From positions 6,076,001 to 6,140,000 of the forward strand of contig NZ_JARUBH010000009.1 of NCBI RefSeq assembly GCF_029626105.1: a stretch of DNA of 64,000 nucleotides. Reading direction: 5' to 3'. Below the pieces are notes generated by a model. It was not told where the DNA came from and made no database searches. It saw only the letters and a program-made list of their open reading frames with translations. Origin of the DNA: Solwaraspora sp. WMMD792 (GTDB lineage: Bacteria > Actinomycetota > Actinomycetes > Mycobacteriales > Micromonosporaceae). Positions 57,576 to 64,000 of this stretch are shown piece by piece. The translations under genes and the position numbers were made by a program. The number at the start of each line of letters is the position of its first letter. Position 1 is the first letter of the stretch.

Positions 57576-58418
57576 ATGGCCGCCGTCAAGACTCGGCGTA
57601 CCCTCGCGAAAGCCGGCGTCGTCACCGGGCTGGTCCTCGGCGGGCTGTTCGCCGGCCTGCCGGTGCTGTGGATGCTCTCCACCTCGCTGAAGCGCAACGG
57701 CGAGGTCTTCCAGAGCCCGCCGCAGCTGATCACCGAGGGCTTTTCGTTCGACGCCTACCGCGAGATCCTGGGCAACGGCACCCAGCTGCGGTTCTTCCTC
57801 AACAGCTACATCGTCGCCTTCGCGGTGACCATCCTGACGCTGCTGGTGGCGATCCTGGCCGGCTACGCCTTCAGCCGGTTCAGGTTCCCGTTCCAGAAGA
57901 CCATCAACACGGTGATCATCAGCGTTCAGGCGGTACCGCCGATCACGCTCGTCATTCCGTACTTCGGGCTCATCGTCGCGCTCGGCCTGTACGACACCTA
58001 CGCCGGCCTGATCCTGACGCACATGGTGTTCACCCTCCCGTACGCGATCATCATGATCACCGCGTACCTGAACACGCTGCCCCGCGAGCTGGACGAGTCG
58101 GTCAAGGTCGACGGTGGCACCGGCTGGACCGCGCTGTGGCGGATCCTGGTGCCGGTCTCGGTGCCCGGCCTGGTCGCGGTCGGTGTCTACACCTTCATGA
58201 TCTCGTGGAACGAGTACCTGTTCGCCCTCACGCTGACCCGTACCGACGACATGCGGACGGTGCCGATCGGTATCCAGCTGCTCATGGGGCAGCACTCGTA
58301 CGAGTGGAACCAGATGATGGCGATGAGCATCCTCGGGTCCGTTCCCGTCCTCGTTCTCTTCCTCCTCTTCCAGCGTCGCTTCGTCGGCGGGCTGACCGCC
58401 GGCGCAGTGAAGACCTGA
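57576..58418 (+). CDS. Sugar ABC transporter permease (MalG-like)
   Basis: About 280 aa. Helices from TLAKAGVVTGLVLGGLFAGL onward; EAA loop PRELDESVKVDGGTGWTALW; C-terminal helix SILGSVPVLVLFLLFQRRFV. Partner of the preceding permease, 5 bp downstream, with GGTGAG before ATG 57576. Confidence 0.93.
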   Translation: MAAVKTRRTLAKAGVVTGLVLGGLFAGLPVLWMLSTSLKRNGEVFQSPPQLITEGFSFDAYREILGNGTQLRFFLNSYIVAFAVTILTLLVAILAGYAFSRFRFPFQKTINTVIISVQAVPPITLVIPYFGLIVALGLYDTYAGLILTHMVFTLPYAIIMITAYLNTLPRELDESVKVDGGTGWTALWRILVPVSVPGLVAVGVYTFMISWNEYLFALTLTRTDDMRTVPIGIQLLMGQHSYEWNQMMAMSILGSVPVLVLFLLFQRRFVGGLTAGAVKT

Positions 58419-58457
58419 CCTCCGAACATCAACCAGCAATCAAGGAGAAAATCGGAA

Positions 58458-59321
58458 ATGCTGACGACCGGCAAGGCGATCCTCGATGTCGCCAACGCGC
58501 ACAGCTTCGCCGTGCCCGCCTTCAACATCAGCGACTGGGCGATGTTCAAGGGCATCGTGGAGATCAGCGAAGAGACGAACGCTCCGCTGATCGTCGGGAT
58601 CCACCCGGACGAGATGCGGCACATCGGGCGCGAAATGATCCGTGGCATCGCGGAACGCGCTCACAACTCGAGCGTCCCGATCGCGATCCACTGGGATCAC
58701 GGCGCCACCTACGAGCAGATCCTGCAGGCGGTCCAGTTCGGCTTCACCTCGGTGATGATCGACGGGTCGCTGAAGCCGTTCGAGGAGAACATCGCGATCA
58801 CCCGGAAGGTGACCGACTCGGCGCACGTTCTCGGCGTGTCGGTGGAGGGCGAACTCGGCACGATCGGCGGCAACGACAGCTACGCCGAGGCCGGTGCCGC
58901 CGAGATCATCTACACCGACCCCGACGACGCCGTCACGTTCATCGAAGAGACCGGCGTGGACAGCCTCGCCATCGCCATCGGCACCTTCCACGGCCTCTAC
59001 CCGGCCCATCTGAAGCCGGAGTTGAAGCTCGACCTGCTCAAGGAGATCAAGAGCCGGGTACAGATCCCGCTGGTACTGCACGGTGGCTCCGGCAACCCGG
59101 ACGACGAGATCCGCGAGGCGGCGCGGATCGGGATCAACAAGATCAACATCTCTACCGACATCAAGGTCGCCTACCACGACAAGATGCGCGAGGTCCTCGG
59201 CAGCGACCGCAAGGTACGCGAGCCGAATGCCATCCAACCGGCCTGTATCGAGGCCATGAAGGTGGTAGCCGCCCAGAAGATCGAGCTGTTCGGTGCCGCC
59301 GGCAAGGCATCGCTCTACTGA
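58458..59321 (+). CDS. Class II ketose-bisphosphate aldolase family enzyme
   Basis: About 287 aa. Zinc and substrate motifs: AIHWDHGATYEQIL, SVEGELGTIGGND, GTFHGLYPAHLKP, LVLHGGSGNPDDEI, GINKINISTDIKVAYHD. The reaction is reversible cleavage of a ketose 1,6-bisphosphate (or 1-phosphate) into dihydroxyacetone phosphate and an aldehyde. AAGGAG precedes ATG 58458. It lies between the permeases and a sugar kinase gene, so it probably cleaves the imported sugar after phosphorylation. Confidence 0.92.
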   Translation: MLTTGKAILDVANAHSFAVPAFNISDWAMFKGIVEISEETNAPLIVGIHPDEMRHIGREMIRGIAERAHNSSVPIAIHWDHGATYEQILQAVQFGFTSVMIDGSLKPFEENIAITRKVTDSAHVLGVSVEGELGTIGGNDSYAEAGAAEIIYTDPDDAVTFIEETGVDSLAIAIGTFHGLYPAHLKPELKLDLLKEIKSRVQIPLVLHGGSGNPDDEIREAARIGINKINISTDIKVAYHDKMREVLGSDRKVREPNAIQPACIEAMKVVAAQKIELFGAAGKASLY

Positions 59322-59322
59322 C

Positions 59323-60570
59323 ATGGCGGACCCGTCCCGCGTCGTCCTCGGCCTCGGCGGCTGCGTCGACTACGAGCTGAAGCTGACCGCCGACGTCCTG
59401 GAACAGCTGGTCGCCGGCTACGGCATCGCCGCCGCGGAGCTGACCTCGCCGGTCACGGTGACCAGCGAGCGGGATCTTGTGGTGTCGATCCTCGGGTACG
59501 TCGCCCGGGGCGGCGGCGGCGAACACTACGTCGCCTCCGCCCCGGCGCTGGAGCTCTTCGCCGGCCGGTTCCCGCACCGGGTGGCGCTGGGCGGCACATC
59601 GGTGCGGGCCGGGATCCTGATGAGCCGCCTCGGCGTGCCGTCGACCCTGCACCTGGTCAGCGTCGACGACACGGTACGCCGGCTGCTGCCACCGGACGGC
59701 GCGTACCTGTCCAGCGGTGCCGAGGACACCCTGCACCCGCACCTGATCGTCCAGTACGACCAGGGTCTGCGGATCCGCGCCGGTGAGCTCGACATCACCG
59801 CGCCGTTCCCGAACCGGCTGATCTACGTCAACGACCCGGCCAACGGCACGATGCTGCTCAGCGGCGAACTCGGCGACCGGCTCAGCCGGGCCGACGTGTT
59901 CCTGATCTCCGGATTCAACGCCATGCGCTCCGCCGAGCAGCTCGACCGTCGACTCGCCGAGCTGCGCGCACACATGCGGCGGTTGCCACCCGGGGCGGTG
60001 ACCTACTTCGAGGACGCCGCCTACCACGAGCCCGCGCTCAACCGCCGGGTCCTGGCCGCGCTGCGCGACGCGATCGACGTGTACGGCCTGAACGAGGACG
60101 AGATGCAGTCCTATCTCGGGCACCCGGTCGACCTGCTGTCGGCGGCGGAGGTCGCCGACGCGCTGACGGCCATGCACGCGCTCGTCCCCGTACCGATGCT
60201 GGTCCTGCACACGAAATACTGGGCCGCTGCCTTCGGCGCGCAGGCCGCCAGCTACGCCGAGGCACTCGACACCGGCACCGTCATGGCCGCCCTGCGTTAC
60301 CGCCACGGCGACGACTTCACCGACTCCGACATCGAACGGCTGCGCCGGCAACCGCGACGGCCCGGGTCCGTTGCCTTCGCCGCCGAGCTGCGGGCCCGGC
60401 TCGGCGACCAGGTGCACTGCGTACCCGCGTTCGCGCTCGACGTCACGAACCCCACCACGGTCGGGCTGGGCGACACGTTCGTCGGCGGCTTCCTCGCCGC
60501 GCTCGCCCGCCGGAGCACGTCTGCGGCGACCAGCCCGTCCCCGCATCAACGATCGGACCACGGCCGATGA
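59323..60570 (+). CDS. ADP-dependent phosphofructokinase/glucokinase-family kinase
   Basis: About 415 aa. Ribokinase-like fold: VVLGLGGCVDYELKLTADVL at the start, GGTSVRAGILMSRLGVPSTL, LIYVNDPANGTMLLSGELGD, YGLNEDEMQSYLG (NxxE) and the catalytic TTVGLGDTFVGGFLAAL (GxGD Asp). Family members phosphorylate glucose or fructose 6-phosphate, some with ADP. ATG 59323 begins 1 bp after the aldolase stop; the 3' end overlaps the next gene by 4 bp. Donor and substrate need assay. Confidence 0.85.
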   Translation: MADPSRVVLGLGGCVDYELKLTADVLEQLVAGYGIAAAELTSPVTVTSERDLVVSILGYVARGGGGEHYVASAPALELFAGRFPHRVALGGTSVRAGILMSRLGVPSTLHLVSVDDTVRRLLPPDGAYLSSGAEDTLHPHLIVQYDQGLRIRAGELDITAPFPNRLIYVNDPANGTMLLSGELGDRLSRADVFLISGFNAMRSAEQLDRRLAELRAHMRRLPPGAVTYFEDAAYHEPALNRRVLAALRDAIDVYGLNEDEMQSYLGHPVDLLSAAEVADALTAMHALVPVPMLVLHTKYWAAAFGAQAASYAEALDTGTVMAALRYRHGDDFTDSDIERLRRQPRRPGSVAFAAELRARLGDQVHCVPAFALDVTNPTTVGLGDTFVGGFLAALARRSTSAATSPSPHQRSDHGR

Positions 60571-61538
60571 CCGTCGAAGTACTGCCCGCCAACCAGCCGG
60601 AGACGTTCTACCGGGGTGCCGGCCGGATAGCCGGGTTCCGCAACAGTGCCGCACTGCCCGACCGTCCCGAGGACTGGGTCGGCTCGGTGACCACCCGGTT
60701 CGACCTGGGCCCATCCGGGTTGTCCACGCTGTCCGACGGAGGCGTGCTCGCCGACGCGATCGCCGCCGACCCACGCTGGTGGCTCGGTCCGCACCGCACC
60801 GACACCGGCGTGCTCGTGAAGCTGCTCGACGCCGGCCAGCGACTGCCGCTGCACGTACACCCGGACCGCCGCTTCGCCACGGCGCACCTGGCGTCGCCGT
60901 ACGGCAAGACCGAAGCCTGGGTGATCGTCTCCGCCCGCCCCGACGCCTACGTCCATCTCGGTTTCGCCCGGGACGTCCCGGCCGACGAACTCGCCGGCTG
61001 GGTCGCCGACCAGCAGACCGCGCAGCTGCTCGCCGCCACCAACAAGATCCCGGTGTCGGCCGGCGACGCGATCCTCTGCCCCGCCGGCCTGCCACATGCC
61101 ATCGGCGACGGCATCCTGCTGGTCGAGGTCCAGGAGCCGACCGACTTCTCCGTGCTGCTCGAGTACGCCGACTTCGGCCTCGCCGACGGGCACCTGGGCC
61201 TCGGCTACGAACTCGCCCTGCAGTGCGTCGACCGCCGCAAGTGGACGCCGGAGCAGCTCGACCGCCTGCGGGGTGGCCAACACCTGCGGGGCGGGCGACA
61301 CCTGCTGCCCGACGCCGCTGACGAGTTCTTCACCGCCCGCCGGCTGCGCGACGGCGACCGCCTGGAGCAGGGGTTCAGCGTCCTGGTCGGGATGGCGGGA
61401 CAGGGGCGGCTCACCGGTGAGCACGACGACGTGCCGCTGCGGCGCGGGGACACCCTGCTGGTGCCGTACGCCGCCGGCCCGCTGCGGCTGGCCGGCCCGG
61501 TCGAAGCGATCAGGCTGGCCGGGCCGCAGCCCCGGTGA
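60567..61538 (+). CDS. Phosphomannose isomerase-like cupin enzyme
   Basis: About 323 aa. Type I phosphomannose isomerase features: GPHRTDTGVLVKLLDAGQRL, PLHVHPDRRFATAHL (zinc His pair), ILCPAGLPHAIGDGILLVEV (third His) and a C-terminal cupin (HDDVPLRRGDTLLVPYAAGP). It should interconvert an aldose 6-phosphate and ketose 6-phosphate, feeding the kinase and aldolase encoded upstream. Start overlaps the kinase stop (ATGA). Confidence 0.87.
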   Translation: MTVEVLPANQPETFYRGAGRIAGFRNSAALPDRPEDWVGSVTTRFDLGPSGLSTLSDGGVLADAIAADPRWWLGPHRTDTGVLVKLLDAGQRLPLHVHPDRRFATAHLASPYGKTEAWVIVSARPDAYVHLGFARDVPADELAGWVADQQTAQLLAATNKIPVSAGDAILCPAGLPHAIGDGILLVEVQEPTDFSVLLEYADFGLADGHLGLGYELALQCVDRRKWTPEQLDRLRGGQHLRGGRHLLPDAADEFFTARRLRDGDRLEQGFSVLVGMAGQGRLTGEHDDVPLRRGDTLLVPYAAGPLRLAGPVEAIRLAGPQPR

Positions 61539-61542
61539 CGGC

Positions 61543-61589
61543 ACCTCGACCAACGGCTCCGGTCACGGTGACCTCGACCAACGGCTCCG
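61543..61589. repeat. 19-bp direct repeat
   Basis: ACCTCGACCAACGGCTCCG occurs at 61543-61561 and again at 61571-61589, 28 bp apart, in the gap between convergent genes. Confidence 0.85.
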
Positions 61590-61606
61590 ACCTGCCGAAC
61601 CCGCTG

Positions 61607-62170
61607 CTACCGGGACGCGCCGGTCAGCACGGGGATCGGGATCTCGAAGTGCACCACCCGGGAGGCGTGCGGGCTGCCGTCGCGCGGGTCGTGCACCACC
61701 TCGGCCACGCTTCGCCAGAACGCCTCCGCCCCGGGGACCCCGGTGTCGGTGTGCAGGTAGACCGCCCGGTAGCCGGGTTGCCCGGCGGCGAACGCGACGG
61801 CCCGTCGGACCAGTGCGCGGGCGAGCCCGTTGCGGCGGTGTTCCGGGCGTACGTAGACCCGGAACAGCTGGGCGGTGCTCGCCGCCGGATAGCGGTCGAC
61901 GAGCCAGCGGGGATGCGGCGGGCTGTTCGGCGCGGCGGCGCGCACTGCGGTGGTGGCGACCACCTCGTCGCCCTTGACCGCGACGAACAGCGCATGCCGC
62001 TCAGGCCGTAGGTAGGTGCCGGCGAGGTCGATCACGTCGGCGTGCCACCGCGGCTGGTAGCCGTAGCCGAACACCTGGTAAAAGGTGTCCAGCATGACGC
62101 TGCGGGCACCGTCGAGGTGCTGCGGCGTGGCGGTCCGGATGTCGTACGGACCGATGTTCTGGTCGTTCAC
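61607..62170 (-). CDS. GNAT family N-acetyltransferase
   Basis: About 187 aa. Acetyl-CoA motif A: LFRVYVRPEHRRNGLARALV, RRAVAFAAG. The N-terminus (YDIRTATPQHLDGARSVMLD) and AVYLHTDTGVPGAEAFWRSV are typical of small-molecule GNATs. GTG start overlaps the ABC ATPase stop (GTGA), so it is co-translated with the transporter; it may acetylate the imported compound. Confidence 0.87.
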   Translation of the reverse strand: MNDQNIGPYDIRTATPQHLDGARSVMLDTFYQVFGYGYQPRWHADVIDLAGTYLRPERHALFVAVKGDEVVATTAVRAAAPNSPPHPRWLVDRYPAASTAQLFRVYVRPEHRRNGLARALVRRAVAFAAGQPGYRAVYLHTDTGVPGAEAFWRSVAEVVHDPRDGSPHASRVVHFEIPIPVLTGASR

Positions 62171-63777
62171 GTGGTGCTCATCTCTCCGGTACTGGACGTG
62201 GTTGCGGGTCGTGGCGGATGTCGCGGCAGGTCAGGGTCGAGCGGTCGCGGCAGGTCAGGGTCGAGAAGGGCGCGGGTCAGCGGTTGCCGGCCGGCGCGCA
62301 GCAGGGTGGCGGCGGGACCGTGTTCGACGACCCGGCCGTGGTCGAGCACGGTGACGTGGTCGGCGAGCCGGCCGACCACGTCCGGGTCGTGCGTGATGAC
62401 CAGCAGCGCGAGCCGGTGCGTGCGGCACAGTTCGTCGAGCAGGTCGAGGATCCGGTCCTGGTTGACGTGGTCGAGACCGGACGTGATCTCGTCGCAGACC
62501 AGCAGCCGGGGTCGGGCCACCAGGGCGCGGGCGAGAGCGGCGCGTTGCAGTTCACCGCCGGAGAGCCGGTCGGGTCGGCGGGCAGCGAGTTCATCGTCGA
62601 TCCCCACCTGACGCAGCAGGTCGCGGGCGGTTCGCAGCGCGTCGGCGGGCGGTTGGCGGCGCAGCCGCACGGCGGGGCGGGCGACCTGGTCGAGCAGGGC
62701 GGCGTACGGCTGGAAACTGGCCCGCGGGTCCTGGAAGACGTACTGCACGGCGGCGAGGTCGGCCCGCTCCCGACGGTCGATCGAGCCGGCGAGCCGGCGG
62801 CCGTCGATTTCGATACTGCCGCCGCTCGGCGGGTGCAGGCCGGCCAGGCACCGGGCGGCGGTGGTCTTTCCGCTGCCGGAACGGCCGACCAGGGCGAGGC
62901 GCTGACCGGGGTCGATGACCACGTCGATGCCGTGCAGCACGGTGCTGCCATGGTGCGCTGCGGTGAGCCCGGTGACCCGCAGCAGCTGGCCGGCGTCGCC
63001 TGCCGGGTCGGCGCCCGGGTTTGACTGTGGCCGGTCGGTGGGGGGCGACGCTGACCGGTCGGGGCCGGTGTGATCGACGACCGCGTCCGGCGGGCCGGTG
63101 GCGACGACGGCGCCCCGGTCGAGCACGAGGACGCTGTCGGCGACCGCCCGGACCAGGTGCAGGTCGTGGGTGAGCAGGACGACCGCGACGCCGGAGCTGG
63201 CGAGACGGCGTAGTTCGGTGGCGACGTCGCGGCGGTTGAGGCTGTCCTGCCCGGTGGTCGGTTCGTCGGCGACCAGGACGCGGGCACCGGCCAGCAGGGC
63301 GTGCGCGATGACCAGCCGCTGCTGCTGGCCGCCGGAGAGCTGGTGCGGGTAGCGCCGCAGCAGGTCGCGGTCATCCGGCAGGCCGACCCGGGCGAGCACC
63401 GCCCGGACCGCCTGCCGGATCGCCGCGCGCCGCGTCCGGCGTGCCGGCGTCGGGGTGTGCCGGCGGGCGATCTCGCGCAGCACCGGGCCGATCCGGCGTA
63501 CCGGGGTCAGCGCCGCCGCCGGCTGCTGCGGAATGTAGCCGACGGTGCCGCCGGCCGGCGGTGTCTCTGGGCTGACCGGGCGACCATGGATCTCGACGTC
63601 GCCGGTCAGCCGGACGCCGGGTCCGGCTTCGCCGAGCAGCGCCCGCCCGAGCGTGGTCTTGCCGCTGCCGGACGGGCCGACGACGGCGAGGACGTCGCCG
63701 GCCGGCACGGTGAACGACACGTCGCGCAGCAGCCGCTGTCCACCGGCGTCGGCGCACAGCCCGTCGACCCGGATCAC
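62167..63777 (-). CDS. Dpp/Opp-type ABC transporter, two ATPase domains in one protein
   Basis: About 536 aa with two complete ATPase halves. First: Walker A VVGPSGSGKTTLG, signature QLSGGQQQRLVIA, Walker B VLVADEPTT. Second: Walker A LVGRSGSGKTTAA, signature RLSGGELQRAALA, Walker B LLVCDEITS. Equivalent to fused DppD and DppF. GTG 63777 has GGAGGTGA upstream and overlaps the permease stop. Substrate: a peptide, nickel chelate or similar. Confidence 0.93.
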   Translation of the reverse strand: MIRVDGLCADAGGQRLLRDVSFTVPAGDVLAVVGPSGSGKTTLGRALLGEAGPGVRLTGDVEIHGRPVSPETPPAGGTVGYIPQQPAAALTPVRRIGPVLREIARRHTPTPARRTRRAAIRQAVRAVLARVGLPDDRDLLRRYPHQLSGGQQQRLVIAHALLAGARVLVADEPTTGQDSLNRRDVATELRRLASSGVAVVLLTHDLHLVRAVADSVLVLDRGAVVATGPPDAVVDHTGPDRSASPPTDRPQSNPGADPAGDAGQLLRVTGLTAAHHGSTVLHGIDVVIDPGQRLALVGRSGSGKTTAARCLAGLHPPSGGSIEIDGRRLAGSIDRRERADLAAVQYVFQDPRASFQPYAALLDQVARPAVRLRRQPPADALRTARDLLRQVGIDDELAARRPDRLSGGELQRAALARALVARPRLLVCDEITSGLDHVNQDRILDLLDELCRTHRLALLVITHDPDVVGRLADHVTVLDHGRVVEHGPAATLLRAGRQPLTRALLDPDLPRPLDPDLPRHPPRPATTSSTGEMSTT

Positions 63778-64000
63778 TTCGTCACCTCCGGCCGGGCGGC
63801 CAGCAGCTGATCGGTGACCAGGTTGACCCCGACGGCGAGCGCGACGAGCAGCGCGGCGGGCACCACCACCGCCCACGGCTGCAGGAAGATCCCGGCGCGG
63901 TTGCGGTCGACCATGACGGCCCAGTCGGCGGCGTCCGGGGCGACGCCGATGCCCAGGAAACTGGCGGTGGCGACCAGGTAGACGGCGCCGATGAACCGGA
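63774..64000 (-). CDS. ABC transporter permease, DppC-like (C-terminal part; truncated by window edge)
   Basis: The last ~75 codons: IGAVYLVATASFLGIGVAPD, AADWAVMVDRNRAGIFLQPW, AVVVPAALLVALAVGVNLVT, DQLLAARPEV. This is the conserved C-terminal end of DppC/OppC permeases (SFLGxGxxPxxxxWxxM and the final helix). Overlaps the ATPase start by 4 bp. Confidence 0.87.
   Translation of the reverse strand, partial: RFIGAVYLVATASFLGIGVAPDAADWAVMVDRNRAGIFLQPWAVVVPAALLVALAVGVNLVTDQLLAARPEVTK

Noticed and set aside
59161-61095. 644-codon reverse-strand open frame
   Set aside because: Antisense to the aldolase, kinase and isomerase genes, which have strong family evidence.

Overview
The window is high-GC actinobacterial DNA. 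Its strong codon bias, GTG/TTG starts, Mycobacterium-type proteasome activator and gene set fit Micromonosporaceae (Micromonospora or a close relative); this is inferred from gene content, not from a search.

Layout. 0-19.9 kb is largely chromosomal backbone: OsmC (partial), a membrane protein, serS, two gene remnants, tandem HAD phosphatases, the proteasome activator Bpa, a Tat/lipoprotein amino-acid-type ABC binding protein, ddaH with a divergent Lrp regulator, a YbjN-like protein, an FdhF/YdeP oxidoreductase with DUF6457 and mobA, a SARP-CGNR fusion regulator, a secreted protein, a tandem DUF427 protein, and a glycosyltransferase/sulfotransferase/glycosyltransferase trio. 19.9-23.6 kb is a small accessory patch: a solitary HsdR_N-RAMA nuclease, a VapBC pair with a palindromic operator, a frameshifted small gene, tRNA-Lys(TTT), and a winged-helix regulator with a membrane protein.

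23.7-51.3 kb is a biosynthetic gene cluster I do not recognise. Its assembly line is very short: an A-T-C NRPS, an A-T NRPS, one KS-AT-ACP PKS module and a discrete thioesterase. Around it lie a P450 with an unusual I-helix, two Fe(II)/2-oxoglutarate oxygenases, an alditol-oxidase-like flavoprotein, an LLM oxidoreductase, an HSL-family hydrolase, four glycosyltransferases, a polysaccharide deacetylase with an extra N-terminal domain, an APH-type kinase, an alpha/alpha-barrel protein, a SET-type sugar exporter, two paralogous XRE-TPR regulators and a 62-aa secreted-looking peptide. The simplest reading is a dipeptide-plus-one-malonate core that is oxidised and glycosylated with amino sugars, then exported.

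The most distinctive signal is a TTGCCA hexamer repeated at about 10-11 bp intervals in nearly every promoter region of the cluster. At four promoters (PKS, GT-B, second NRPS, a GT2) the geometry is the same: the hexamer is the -35, a second copy follows 10 bp downstream, 8 bp separate that copy from the -10, and the -35 to -10 spacer is 17 bp. This is SARP-box geometry, but no SARP lies inside the cluster; the local regulators are XRE-TPR proteins. The arrays span 26.7-49.5 kb and mark a candidate regulon.

51.4-54.1 kb holds an SDR with a divergent AraC regulator and a PF04672-type methyltransferase. 54.1-61.5 kb is a DeoR-controlled carbohydrate operon (binding protein, two permeases, class II aldolase, ADP-PFK/GK-family kinase, phosphomannose-isomerase-like cupin). 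61.6-64 kb holds a GNAT acetyltransferase, a double ATPase and the end of a permease of a Dpp/Opp-type ABC system that runs off the right edge. No rRNA, CRISPR or intact insertion sequence was seen.
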